NCBI GenBank assembly: GCA_022764165.1
Contig: JALERM010000104.1
Span: forward strand, 1 to 64,000
Reading direction: 5' to 3'
Length of the DNA: 64,000 nucleotides
Origin: Eubacterium sp.
GTDB taxonomy: Bacteria > Bacillota > Clostridia > Lachnospirales > Lachnospiraceae
The notes beneath the pieces were generated by a model. It had not been told where the DNA came from, searched no databases, and saw nothing but the letters and a program-made list of their open reading frames with translations. This document shows, piece after piece, positions 54,721 through 63,103 of this stretch (position 1 is its first letter; every line of letters begins with the position of its first letter). Made by a program: the position numbers and the translations under genes.

Positions 54721-55785
54721 TTATTTTACGATTCTTGTCCATCCGTATTTGTCTTCTTCTTTGCCCCACTGGATTCCTGTCAGGTAGTCATACAGTTTCT
54801 GGGTCAGATCACCGATCTGGAAGTTATTGATGGTGATTTCTTCTCCCTTGTAAACCAGTGCTCCTACCGGTGAAATTACAGCAGCCGTACCTGTACCGTA
54901 AACTTCTTCCAGTCTTCCTTCTCTTCCGGCCTGCATCAGATCATCTACTGCCAGATGAGTTTCATTTACTTTGTAGCCCCAGTCTTTAAGGATATGGATA
55001 ATGGAATCTCTTGTTACGCCGGGAAGAACGGTTCCTTCGATCGGAGCGGTGTAGATTTCACCGTCGATCTTGAACATAATGTTCATGGCACCTACTTCTT
55101 CTACGTATTTTCTTTCCTGACCATCCAGCCACAGAACCTGGGAACATCCGTATTTCTCAGCTTTTACCTGGCCGATGATGGAACCTGCGTAGTTACCGCC
55201 GCATTTGGTGAATCCGGTTCCGCCTTTTACAGCACGAACGTATTCATCTTCTACCATGATTTTTACAGGTGCAAGGCCTTCTGCATAATATGCACCTACC
55301 GGTGAAAGGATGATCATGAACTTGTAAGCTTTTGCTTTATGAACACCCAGAGAAGATTCTGTCGCAAATACAAACGGACGGATGTACAGGGATGTTTCCG
55401 GTTCAGACGGTACCCAGTCTCTTTCCACATTTACCAGTGCCTCAACTGCCTCAATAAACAGTTCTTCCGGAATGGTAGCCATGCAGAGACGTTCATTGGA
55501 ATTGATCATACGTCTTGCATTCATCTCCGGACGGAACAGCTGAATCTGACCATCTGCTCTTCTGTATGCTTTCAGACCTTCGAAAGTCTCCTGGGCATAA
55601 TGAAGTACTACAGTAGCCGGGCTCATCGGAATCGGTCCATATGGCATAATGGTTGCATCATGCCAGCCAATACCTTCATCATAATCCATCACGAACATAT
55701 AATCGGTAAAATATTTACCAAATCCCAGTTTTTTCTCATCTGGTTTTTCCTGCAGTTCTTCTCTTTTTATAAATTTGATATCCAT
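54721..55785 (-). CDS. ilvE: Branched-chain amino acid aminotransferase
   Basis: About 354 residues, class IV PLP transaminase of the large IlvE type. Motifs: HYAQETFEGLKAYR, RMINSNERLCM, LYIRPFVFAT, PLP lysine region GGTGFTKCGGNYAGS and VEEVGAMNIMF, then EVYGTGTAAVISPVG. It performs the last step of Leu, Ile and Val synthesis. ATG 55785 follows AGGAGG; the frame is open further upstream without a ribosome site. A consensus promoter lies at 55849-55877. Confidence 0.95.
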   Translation of the reverse strand: MDIKFIKREELQEKPDEKKLGFGKYFTDYMFVMDYDEGIGWHDATIMPYGPIPMSPATVVLHYAQETFEGLKAYRRADGQIQLFRPEMNARRMINSNERLCMATIPEELFIEAVEALVNVERDWVPSEPETSLYIRPFVFATESSLGVHKAKAYKFMIILSPVGAYYAEGLAPVKIMVEDEYVRAVKGGTGFTKCGGNYAGSIIGQVKAEKYGCSQVLWLDGQERKYVEEVGAMNIMFKIDGEIYTAPIEGTVLPGVTRDSIIHILKDWGYKVNETHLAVDDLMQAGREGRLEEVYGTGTAAVISPVGALVYKGEEITINNFQIGDLTQKLYDYLTGIQWGKEEDKYGWTRIVK

Positions 55786-55848
55786 AATAATTTCCTCCTG
55801 CTGTATCAACAAATTCGAGGGATCTCTTTATCCCTACACCATGTTACT

Positions 55849-55877
55849 AGTATAAAACTACATTTTTCTCACGTCAA
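55849..55877 (-). promoter_or_regulatory. Promoter of ilvE
   Basis: Minus strand TTGACG (55872-55877), 17-base spacer, TATACT (55849-55854). The leader of about 55 bases is too short for a T-box. Confidence 0.82.
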
Positions 55878-56004
55878 TAGAAAATCATTGTTTTCGGTTG
55901 CTTTTGTCCGGCATATCTGCTAAAGTAACAGGGAAGGGATTTCCCTTATTCCTTTATGAAAAATATTTCCAAAGATTTCGAGAAGAAAGAAAGAGGTTTT
56001 TACC

Positions 56005-56373
56005 ATGAGTGATCTTGAGAATGTAAACTGCAATGGCAACTGCGACAGCTGCAGTTCCGACTGTAATCTGGATTTTTCCAATCCAAACGCAACCGTTACC
56101 CTGACACTGGATGACGATACTGAACTGGAATGTGCAGTTCTGACTATTTATCCTGCCGGCGAACATAAGTACATCGCACTGCTTCCTCTGGATGAAAACG
56201 GAGAGAACCATGACGGTGAAGTTTATCTGTACCGCTTCTCTCAGGAAGACGGACAGCAGCCGGTTCTGGAAAATATTCTGGATGATGATGAGTATGACAT
56301 TGCCGCAGACGCATTTGACGAACTGCTGGACAATGCAGAGTATGATGAAATCGTAGATGGAAAAGATTTGTAG
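56005..56373 (+). CDS. DUF1292 family protein with Cys-rich N-terminus
   Basis: A 122-residue acidic protein. The first 25 residues hold four cysteines (NCNGNCDSCSSDC), then a DUF1292 domain (VTLTLDDDTELECAVLTIYPAGEHKYIALLPL, EVYLYRFSQED) and an acidic tail. DUF1292 proteins are small and of unknown role, often near Holliday-junction resolvase or alanyl-tRNA synthetase genes, neither of which is here. AAAGAGG precedes the start. Confidence 0.88.
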   Translation: MSDLENVNCNGNCDSCSSDCNLDFSNPNATVTLTLDDDTELECAVLTIYPAGEHKYIALLPLDENGENHDGEVYLYRFSQEDGQQPVLENILDDDEYDIAADAFDELLDNAEYDEIVDGKDL

Positions 56374-56381
56374 AATTTTAA

Positions 56382-56424
56382 AAATTTCCCCGGGGATAAT
56401 GTAAAAATCCCCGGGGAAATTTGA
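56382..56424. terminator. Bidirectional CCCCGGGG terminator
   Basis: AAAATTTCCCCGGGGAT, loop, ATCCCCGGGGAAATTTGATTTT between the convergent DUF1292 and phoU genes. Confidence 0.9.
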
Positions 56425-56426
56425 TT

Positions 56427-57065
56427 TTAGTGTCGGCAGGAGTACAGTACCCACTCGCCCAGGTTTACGGCATGGTCGCCGATGCGTTCCAGGTATTTGG
56501 TGATCATCAGCAGATCCAGCTGGTATGCTCTTTCGGTTTTGTTGCGGCTCTGCTGGATGTCTTCTGCCAGTTCGTCTCGGATTTTTTCGAAGTAGTTGTC
56601 TACTTCGTTGTCCATGTCGATGACCTGCTGAGCCAGTTTTTCGTCTTTTCTTACGTAGGCATTGACGCTGTCATTGACCATTTTGGCTGCTACTTTTCCC
56701 ATATTGAAGATGGAGGGATGGACTTCCAGCTGGAAGTCGGTCAGGTTTTTAGTTATGTCTGCGATGTCTGCAGTCTGGTCTCCAATGCGTTCCATGTCTG
56801 CGATCATCCGGAGTGCGGCGGAGATGTTGCGAAGGTCTCCGGCCACCGGTTGCTGGCGGAGCAGAAGTTTCATGCACAGTGCCTCAATGTCCCGTTCTTT
56901 TTGATCGATTTCCTGTTCCACACGGTGAACACCCACAGCTATATTTTCATCTTTCTCACGCAAAGCTTTCATTACCAGTGACATTGCCTCTTCACACAGA
57001 TTTCCCATCTGTATCAGTTCACCGCTGAGTTTACGCAGCTGCTCTTTGTATACTTCTCTTGTCAT
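56427..57065 (-). CDS. phoU: Phosphate transport regulator PhoU
   Basis: A 212-residue all-helical protein with two PhoU repeats (LIQMGNLCEEAMSLVMKAL; RMIADMERIGDQTADIADI; YLERIGDHAVNLGEW carrying the E-x-x-x-D metal motifs). It dampens phosphate signalling by contacting PstB and the PhoR-type kinase. Its ATG shares one base with the pstB stop. Last gene of the operon. Confidence 0.95.
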   Translation of the reverse strand: MTREVYKEQLRKLSGELIQMGNLCEEAMSLVMKALREKDENIAVGVHRVEQEIDQKERDIEALCMKLLLRQQPVAGDLRNISAALRMIADMERIGDQTADIADITKNLTDFQLEVHPSIFNMGKVAAKMVNDSVNAYVRKDEKLAQQVIDMDNEVDNYFEKIRDELAEDIQQSRNKTERAYQLDLLMITKYLERIGDHAVNLGEWVLYSCRH

Positions 57066-57814
57066 CAGCCAAACCTCCCTGTGATATAGTCTTCTGTCTT
57101 GGGATTTTTCGGCGTGGAAAATAACTGCTCGGTATCCCCCATTTCCACCATCTCGCCCAGAAGGAAAAATGCAGTTTTATCCGAAATTCGAACGGCCTGC
57201 TGCATATTATGAGTTACCATTACAATGGTATACTGTTCTTTCAGTTTCAATGCCAGATCCTCTATTTTTGATGTAGAAATCGGATCCAGTGCACTGGTAG
57301 GTTCATCCATCAGAAGTACTTCCGGCTGTACTGCCAGTGCCCTTGCGATGCAAAGTCTCTGCTGCTGTCCGCCGGACATTCCCAGAGCACTCTTTTTCAG
57401 ACGATCCTTTGTCTCATCCCAGATGGCTGCTTTTCTGAGAGAATCCTCCACAATTTCATCCAGTTTGCTCTTATTGTGAATCCCATGGGTTCGAGGACCA
57501 TAAGCAATATTGTCATAGATACTCATAGGAAATGGATTGGGTTTCTGAAATACCATTCCCACCCGTTTACGCAGGAGATTAACATTTTTCATTTCATTGA
57601 TTTGCTCGCCGTCCAGCAGCAGATCTCCAGTGATTTTGCACCCTTCCACCAGATCATTCATGCGATTCAGAGATTTTAACAGTGTGGATTTACCGCATCC
57701 GGAAGGACCGATAAATGCTGTGATTTCCTTTGCCGGGATATTCATATTGATATTCTTCAGTGCATGAAAATCACTATAATATAAATCCATGTTTTTTATT
57801 GTAAATTTATCCAT
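57065..57814 (-). CDS. pstB: Phosphate ABC importer ATPase PstB
   Basis: A 249-residue ATPase, typical length. Walker [10 protein letters not shown], PstB-specific [11 protein letters not shown]-loop [16 protein letters not shown], signature MSGGQQQR and Walker [17 protein letters not shown]. It powers phosphate uptake through PstA and PstC. Confidence 0.97.
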   Translation of the reverse strand: MDKFTIKNMDLYYSDFHALKNINMNIPAKEITAFIGPSGCGKSTLLKSLNRMNDLVEGCKITGDLLLDGEQINEMKNVNLLRKRVGMVFQKPNPFPMSIYDNIAYGPRTHGIHNKSKLDEIVEDSLRKAAIWDETKDRLKKSALGMSGGQQQRLCIARALAVQPEVLLMDEPTSALDPISTSKIEDLALKLKEQYTIVMVTHNMQQAVRISDKTAFFLLGEMVEMGDTEQLFSTPKNPKTEDYITGRFG

Positions 57815-57817
57815 TTT

Positions 57818-58669
57818 TTACCTCTTTGTCAGCTTTTTCGCTATCCATCCGGAACATGCATTAATTAAAAGAACGACTACCATCAACACAACAGCTGATG
57901 CATAGGCCTGATCCATATACAATCCTTCAGATAACAGTGCATACATATGTACAGCCAGCGTTCTTCCTGAATCCATCAGGCTGCCCGGAACTTTGGCAAT
58001 TGTTCCAGCTGTAAACATCAGAGCGGCTGTCTCGCCTACTACTCTTCCTATTCCCAATATGATACCGGATACAATGCCCGGAACTGCCGATGGCAAAATA
58101 ATTTTGAAAATCGTACGCAGTTTTCCGGCTCCCAGTCCAAAACTGCCTTCCCGGAAAGAATCAGGTACGGAAAGCAATGCTTCTTCCGTCGTGCGCATAA
58201 TCAGTGGTAAAATCATGATTGCCAGGGTCAGGGCACCTCCGAGGAATGTATAACCCCAACCGAAAAATACAGCAAAAAACAGATAACCGAACAGACCGTA
58301 TACGATTGAAGGAATTCCCTGAAGAGTTTCGGTGGTAACACGTACGATCTTTACCAGTTTATTTCCTTTTTTGGCGTATTCTACAAGATAAATCGCTGCT
58401 CCAACACCCACAGGAACTGCAAATACCAAAACCAGAACAACCATCATCAGCGTATTGACAATAGCCGGCAGCATGGAAACATTTTTCGTGTTATATTCCC
58501 AGGCAAACTGCTCCGGTGTCAGATTCGGAATTCCCTTAATCAGAATATATCCTACCAGACAAACAGTGATTCCTACCGTAAATATCGTTGAAATTACCAT
58601 CAGAAGTCTCAGAAGCAGTGAAAATGGATGATATTTGTATGTTTCAATTCTTTCATTAAACGAATTCAT
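57818..58669 (-). CDS. pstA: Phosphate ABC importer permease PstA
   Basis: About 283 residues with six membrane helices and the coupling-helix region SVPDSFREGSFGLGAGKLRTIFKIILPSA. ATG 58669 overlaps the pstC stop in an ATGA arrangement; an upstream in-frame ATG inside pstC is rejected. Confidence 0.95.
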   Translation of the reverse strand: MNSFNERIETYKYHPFSLLLRLLMVISTIFTVGITVCLVGYILIKGIPNLTPEQFAWEYNTKNVSMLPAIVNTLMMVVLVLVFAVPVGVGAAIYLVEYAKKGNKLVKIVRVTTETLQGIPSIVYGLFGYLFFAVFFGWGYTFLGGALTLAIMILPLIMRTTEEALLSVPDSFREGSFGLGAGKLRTIFKIILPSAVPGIVSGIILGIGRVVGETAALMFTAGTIAKVPGSLMDSGRTLAVHMYALLSEGLYMDQAYASAVVLMVVVLLINACSGWIAKKLTKR

Positions 58670-59517
58670 CCCTTGTCCCTCCTCTGCAATGCTGAACAAC
58701 AGCTATTTAACATCAGGATCAGCACAAATAATACAACTGCTGTGGCAATCAATGCCTCGCGGTGCAGATCGGCTGCATATCCCATTTCCATAACAATATT
58801 AGCTGTCAATGTACGAACACCGGATAACAGGCTGTTCGGTATGACTGGCTGGTTTCCCGCTACCATGATGACTGCCATGGTCTCACCGATTGCTCTTCCG
58901 ATACCAAGCACAATTCCTGCCAGAATACCTGACTTTGCACCTGGAAGAACTGCACTGAACACGCTCCTCTCCGGAGTGGCACCAAGGGCAAGTGAACCCT
59001 CATAATAGGATTCCGGCACTGCCCGGATGTTGCTCTCTGCAACAGTTATAATTGTGGGGAGAATCATAATACCCAAAAGAATTGATGCCGTCACTACACT
59101 TTTTCCGTTTCCGCCAAACGTTTTCTGCATCAGCGGTACAATCACTACCAATCCGAAAAATCCATATACGATAGAAGGAATTCCGGCCATCAGCTCTACT
59201 GCCGGTTTTACAATTCGATAAACCTTTGGGCTGCAGAATTTTGCCAGGTAAACGGCTGCAAAAAATCCAATGGGTACACCGATTACAATTGCACCTACTG
59301 TCACATAGATGCTGCCGATGATCATCGGCAAGATGCCAAAAATATTATTGTTGGGTTTCCATTTCTGTCCCAACAGGAATTTCAATGGACCAATTTCTGC
59401 AATGGCTGGAAGGCCATTGGCAAACATAAATACACAAATCAGAATTACTGCCAGAATTGACATGCAGGCTGTCAATAAAAATACAACCTGCATGATAAGT
59501 TCTTTTGTTTCTTTCAT
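58666..59517 (-). CDS. pstC: Phosphate ABC importer permease PstC
   Basis: A 283-residue permease with six membrane helices and the coupling region AVPESYYEGSLALGATPERSVFSAVLPGA. AAGGAGATA precedes the start. It pairs with PstA to form the channel. Confidence 0.95.
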   Translation of the reverse strand: MKETKELIMQVVFLLTACMSILAVILICVFMFANGLPAIAEIGPLKFLLGQKWKPNNNIFGILPMIIGSIYVTVGAIVIGVPIGFFAAVYLAKFCSPKVYRIVKPAVELMAGIPSIVYGFFGLVVIVPLMQKTFGGNGKSVVTASILLGIMILPTIITVAESNIRAVPESYYEGSLALGATPERSVFSAVLPGAKSGILAGIVLGIGRAIGETMAVIMVAGNQPVIPNSLLSGVRTLTANIVMEMGYAADLHREALIATAVVLFVLILMLNSCCSALQRRDKG

Positions 59518-59567
59518 GTTATCTCCTTTTTCACCAGTTTACAGAAAGATTCAGAAGTATTGTCAGA

Positions 59568-60527
59568 TTATTTAATATCTGACCAGTCCTGTGTCTCACC
59601 GGTGAAGATAGAGCGTACCTGTTCAGAAGTCATATCGCTGATCGGATTATTCAAATTGACAATAACAGCGATTCCATCCAGTGCGATTGCCTGAGCAGTG
59701 ATACCTTCAGATGCTTCACTGTCCTTCAGTTCTCTGGATGCCATACCGATATCACAGATTCCTTCGATTGCGGAATTGACACCTGTGGTAGAATCACTCT
59801 GCTGAACTTCAATTTCTACATCCGGGTTCACAGCCATATAAGCTTCTTTCAGTTTTTCCATCACCGGTGTTACAGAAGAAGAACCTGCAACCGTTACCTT
59901 TCCTGAAAGACCGGAAGCTTCATAAGCACCTTCATTTCCCTGACTGATATAACCATTATCTTCAACAACAGCCTGTCCGTCTTCGCTCATAATATATTTC
60001 ACAAAGTCAGCTGCTACTTCGCTCAGACCTTCTTTTGTTACAATATTGAATGGACGGGAAATCTTGTATGTACCGCTCTTGATATTGTCAACTGTTGCTT
60101 CTGCACCGTCAATGTTCAGTGCCTTTACAGAATCATTCAGAGAACCAAGAGAAACATATCCGATAGCATATTCATTTCCCTGTACCGTTGTCATCATAAC
60201 GGAAGTGCTGTTGGTGATCTCTGCCAGGTCTGTGGTATTGTCAATTTTATTACCATCTGCATCCTTTGTTTCAATGCCAAAAAGTTCAATAAATGCACCT
60301 CTGGTACCGGAACCATCTTCTCTGGATACAGGACTGATCATACCTGAGAAGTCTGTACTTTCTTCTACTGTATTATCTGCTTCTTCTGCAGCACCTGTTT
60401 CTTCTGCTTCTGTATTCTGTGTAGTGTCTGCTGCAGTATCATCTGCTTTTTCTGTTGCTCCACAACCAACCATCATGATGGCCGAAACTGCCAGTGCTGT
60501 TCCTAATGCCAAAAATCTTTTTTTCAT
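59568..60527 (-). CDS. pstS: Phosphate-binding lipoprotein PstS with permuted lobes
   Basis: A 319-residue lipoprotein (lipobox MVGC, Cys22; Glu/Thr-rich spacer). Residues about 65-205 match what is normally the second half of PstS (SREDGSGTRGAFIELFG, AIGYVSLGSLNDSVKAL, SRPFNIVTKEG). Residues about 205-319 match the normal first half (GKVTVAGSSSVTPVMEKL, QQSDSTTGV, CDIGMASRELKDSE, ALDGIAVIVN, ending IFTGETQDWSDIK). Order of the two parts is therefore swapped relative to classical PstS; both sets of phosphate-contact motifs are kept. It heads the pst operon, with a PhoP-box-like promoter upstream. Confidence 0.92.
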   Translation of the reverse strand: MKKRFLALGTALAVSAIMMVGCGATEKADDTAADTTQNTEAEETGAAEEADNTVEESTDFSGMISPVSREDGSGTRGAFIELFGIETKDADGNKIDNTTDLAEITNSTSVMMTTVQGNEYAIGYVSLGSLNDSVKALNIDGAEATVDNIKSGTYKISRPFNIVTKEGLSEVAADFVKYIMSEDGQAVVEDNGYISQGNEGAYEASGLSGKVTVAGSSSVTPVMEKLKEAYMAVNPDVEIEVQQSDSTTGVNSAIEGICDIGMASRELKDSEASEGITAQAIALDGIAVIVNLNNPISDMTSEQVRSIFTGETQDWSDIK

Positions 60528-60588
60528 AATATAAATTCCTCCTGAATTTTGTCTATCTTTGTCATACTTGCTTTATCTGACAAAAGCT

Positions 60589-60633
60589 AGTATATAGAAG
60601 TAATGTTAAATGCCCAACCATGATTTTGTTAAA
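60589..60633 (-). promoter_or_regulatory. Pst operon promoter with PhoP-box-like repeats
   Basis: Minus strand: TTTAACA at 60627-60633 and again at 60604-60610, 23 bases apart (about two 11-base steps, as in TTWACA-N5 PhoP boxes), then TATACT (60589-60594). No -35 consensus, as expected for an activator-dependent promoter. Confidence 0.55.
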
Positions 60634-60673
60634 TCCTGGTCAAAACTTTTTGGCTTTTGTAAAAAATGATGTA

Positions 60674-60725
60674 ATAAAAATACGCCCGGAAAGACGCATT
60701 TGATCTGCATTCTTTCCAGACGTAT
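60674..60725 (-). terminator. Terminator after dut
   Basis: Minus strand ATACGTCTGGAAAGA, loop, TCTTTCCGGGCGTAT followed by TTTTATT. Confidence 0.85.
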
Positions 60726-60726
60726 G

Positions 60727-61242
60727 TTATTTTCCGGTGGTGCTTCCCAGCCCGCCGTTTCTTTTTTCTGTTGCCTCATCGTCCACAGTGATTCCATATT
60801 CCAGGAAAATCCCCTGCATAAAGCCTTCTCCCGCTTTCAGCACGACCGTTTTTCCTTCTTTGCTGTCGTTGGTTATTTTTGCAAATATATGGCCTTCGTT
60901 ATCCGAATAAAAGTAGTCACTGTCTATGATTCCTACGGTGTTATTCAGCTGCAGACGGTATTTGAATCCCAGTCCGCTTCGTGGATACAGGTTTAAAACC
61001 CAGTCTTCCTGCATTTCCGCACGGATACCGGTAGGTATTTTAATGGTCTCGCCCGGCTGCAAGGTCACATCCACCGGAGTAAAAAAATCATATCCTGCAC
61101 TCCCGGTTGTTGCTCTCCTGGGCATACGGATGGATTCGTAAATATCACGGACTTCGGTTTCTTTCTGTTCTCCAAAAGTATCTGTCCATCCTTCCAGAAA
61201 CTGCTGAAAGCTTACTTTATGAAACTTTGCTATTCTTTTCAT
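60727..61242 (-). CDS. dut: dUTP diphosphatase
   Basis: About 171 residues of the trimeric dUTPase fold: ATTGSAGYDFF (motif I), PRSGLGFKY (II), NNTVGIIDSDY (III) and a C-terminal RNGGLGSTTGK, a variant of motif V (RGxxGFGSTG). It removes dUTP and makes dUMP. An N-terminal extension of about 40 residues precedes motif I. ATG 61242 follows AGGAGG; it lies 14 bases after nrdG. Confidence 0.9.
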   Translation of the reverse strand: MKRIAKFHKVSFQQFLEGWTDTFGEQKETEVRDIYESIRMPRRATTGSAGYDFFTPVDVTLQPGETIKIPTGIRAEMQEDWVLNLYPRSGLGFKYRLQLNNTVGIIDSDYFYSDNEGHIFAKITNDSKEGKTVVLKAGEGFMQGIFLEYGITVDDEATEKRNGGLGSTTGK

Positions 61243-61256
61243 TTTTTCCTCCTGTT

Positions 61257-61745
61257 TTATGCGTGAAGTACGATCAGGCCCAGTTCCAGTGTCTTTGGCA
61301 CATCGATGACTCTCTGGTTGGGACTTCCTTTCCACATCAGATTGACATCCCGGGATGCCAGATCAAATTTTCCGTCTACCACCACATCCAGATAAGGAAT
61401 GATTTCCAGATTACGGATTTTCTCCCATGTGTATCCGGTATAAAGCCAGATTGTCTTGTCAGGATATTTTTTCTTGATTTCTTTCGCCAGTTCGGTCACG
61501 TCCTGTACGTTCCTCTCATGCAGCGGATCACCGCCGCTGAATGTTATTCCTTCTATATAAGATTGATCCAGCTGTTCAAAAATTTCTTCCTTATCTTTCT
61601 GTTCAAATGGAATCCCTCCGTCCGGATCCCATGTAATAGGATTCTGACAGCCTTTACAGTGATGACTGCATCCAGCCACCCACAAAACAACTCTCAGCCC
61701 ATCACCATTCAGCATGTCATCTTTTGTAATATTATGATATCTCAT
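61257..61745 (-). CDS. nrdG: Anaerobic ribonucleotide reductase activating protein
   Basis: About 162 residues, a short radical SAM activase. The opening MRYHNITKDDMLNGDGLRVVLW and the cluster motif CSHHCKGC match NrdG, followed by TFSGGDPLHERN. It would generate the glycyl radical on NrdD. nrdD, normally adjacent, is not here; the frame upstream leads only into the palindromic element at 61801. ATG 61745 is chosen by family alignment, with GGAAAGGA about 13 bases ahead. Confidence 0.92.
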   Translation of the reverse strand: MRYHNITKDDMLNGDGLRVVLWVAGCSHHCKGCQNPITWDPDGGIPFEQKDKEEIFEQLDQSYIEGITFSGGDPLHERNVQDVTELAKEIKKKYPDKTIWLYTGYTWEKIRNLEIIPYLDVVVDGKFDLASRDVNLMWKGSPNQRVIDVPKTLELGLIVLHA

Positions 61746-61800
61746 CACTTGTTCAGCGTCCTTTCCCTTCAAGTATTTATAGCCATGTTTATCTTGAAAC

Positions 61801-61899
61801 AAGATAAAGCCTCCGGCGGATTGCAGAGGTGCGCAGATGTATTGTGTCATGCAAAGCATGACGCGCACCTCGCAGCAAGTACGCTGAGGCGTACTTGAA
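61801..61899. repeat. Dispersed palindromic element, copy 2
   Basis: Reverse complement of the element at 14586-14673: same tail (AAGATAAAGCCTCCGGCGG), same GTCATGC/GCATGAC and AAGTACGC/GCGTACTT palindromes. It differs by one base (CCTCAGCG versus CCTCGGCG) and an extra CAATACATCTG. It lies between the Nudix gene and nrdG. Confidence 0.8.
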
Positions 61900-61913
61900 T
61901 TATTATACTTGAA

Positions 61914-62939
61914 TCAGCCGCAATTGTCCATGAATTTTTCGATGAGTTCCAGTTCATCCGGGTAAATGCAGTTGGGCAGACTTCCATCCGCTATCCGTTT
62001 TCTGCATTCCTGCAAATCCATCCAGCGGACTTCTTCGACTTCACTTTTCTGCAGGCAGAGCTGTTCAATCTGTACCGGTTCCTGATAAATATATACCGAG
62101 CTGATTTCATAATCATGAAATGGCTTTCCGTGGAAATTCCCCTGGAATCCTCCCTGATGATAACCTGCAAAATGCAATTGTTCCGGTTTTGCCTGAATGC
62201 CCAGTTCTTCTTCCAGTTCTCTCACTGCCGCCGGCAGGTATTCATCACCTGCCGCCACATGACCGGCAGAAGAAATATCATAGCAGCCGGGATTAGAATC
62301 TTTTTCGGCACTCCTTTTCTGAAGGAGAAGGTCTACGCCGCCGGAGGTATTTTCTCTTACAATCCAGGTATGTACGGTGGCATGAGGACTTCCGTCACGA
62401 TGTGCCACCCCACGCTCCCGGACGATACCGGTTTTACTTCCATCCGGATTGAGCACATCAAACAGCTCCATCGGCGTTCCGTTCAGTGCTGCGTAAGACA
62501 GTACATCTTCCCTATTATATACCAGTTTCAAAGAAAAGAAGTTTTCTTCCTCATCCAGAAGACGGAAAAAGATTTTATCTCCTTCCCACAGATTCAAATG
62601 CAGTACTTCTTTCTTATCCACCCACTCCAATATGCCTTCGTCACACTCATGAGGCTCCCCTTCAAATCCATCGGCGGTATACAGAGACATGTATTCCACA
62701 ACGTCTTGTCCATAAACAAAAGTCACCAGGCCACGGTAGCGATAGGAAGTCAGATGATAGCCCGTCTCCTCCCAGACTTCCCGGAGCAGACACTCTTCCG
62801 GACTTTCCTGATATTCAAAATGACCTCCCACACCAATCCACTTATCTTTATTCACATCATTTTTCTTCACGGTTCGGTGAAGCATTAAGTATTTACCATC
62901 TTTTTCTATATAACAAAGTGTACTCATCCGTACTGCCAT
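61914..62939 (-). CDS. Double Nudix hydrolase fusion
   Basis: About 341 residues with two Nudix domains. The first (1-150) has the box GGHFEYQ...REVWEETGY and resembles MutT/8-oxo-dGTP hydrolases. The second (about 160-341) has AGHVAAGDE...RELEEELGI and resembles the IPP-isomerase-like/YfcD Nudix group (FDVLNPDGSKTG opening). Both boxes keep their catalytic glutamates. ATG 62939 follows AAGGAG by ten bases; an upstream ATG at 62960 has no ribosome site. Confidence 0.88.
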   Translation of the reverse strand: MAVRMSTLCYIEKDGKYLMLHRTVKKNDVNKDKWIGVGGHFEYQESPEECLLREVWEETGYHLTSYRYRGLVTFVYGQDVVEYMSLYTADGFEGEPHECDEGILEWVDKKEVLHLNLWEGDKIFFRLLDEEENFFSLKLVYNREDVLSYAALNGTPMELFDVLNPDGSKTGIVRERGVAHRDGSPHATVHTWIVRENTSGGVDLLLQKRSAEKDSNPGCYDISSAGHVAAGDEYLPAAVRELEEELGIQAKPEQLHFAGYHQGGFQGNFHGKPFHDYEISSVYIYQEPVQIEQLCLQKSEVEEVRWMDLQECRKRIADGSLPNCIYPDELELIEKFMDNCG

Positions 62940-62979
62940 TCTTTTAACACTCCTTTTCATTACTTATTTGCTGAGTGGG

Positions 62980-63037
62980 GTGACCAGGGGACGGGTACAT
63001 AGTCACTGAAGTGACTATGTACCCGTCCCCCGGTCAC
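62980..63037. repeat. 28-bp near-perfect inverted repeat
   Basis: GTGACC-A-GGGGACGGGTACATAGTCACT, two bases, then its reverse complement with a single mismatch. No U tract. Lies just upstream of the Nudix gene, next to the CCCCGGGG hairpin at 63050. Confidence 0.85.
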
Positions 63038-63049
63038 TTGGAATCTGAG

Positions 63050-63094
63050 AAAAATTGCCCCGGGGATTTTTAAAAATCCCCGGGGCAATTTTTC
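63050..63094 (-). terminator. CCCCGGGG terminator after the OppA-type gene
   Basis: AAAAATTGCCCCGGGGAT, loop, ATCCCCGGGGCAATTTTT directly after the stop of the binding-protein gene. Confidence 0.9.
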
Positions 63095-63103
63095 TATTCA
63101 TTA

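Noticed and set aside
55786..55848. T-box or leucine attenuator ahead of ilvE
   Set aside because: The leader from the predicted start is only about 55 bases, with a small GGGAT/ATCCC hairpin and no T-box sequence.
61746..61868. N-terminal extension of nrdG into the palindromic element
   Set aside because: The added residues are only a translation of the element; NrdG homology begins at the methionine at 61745.
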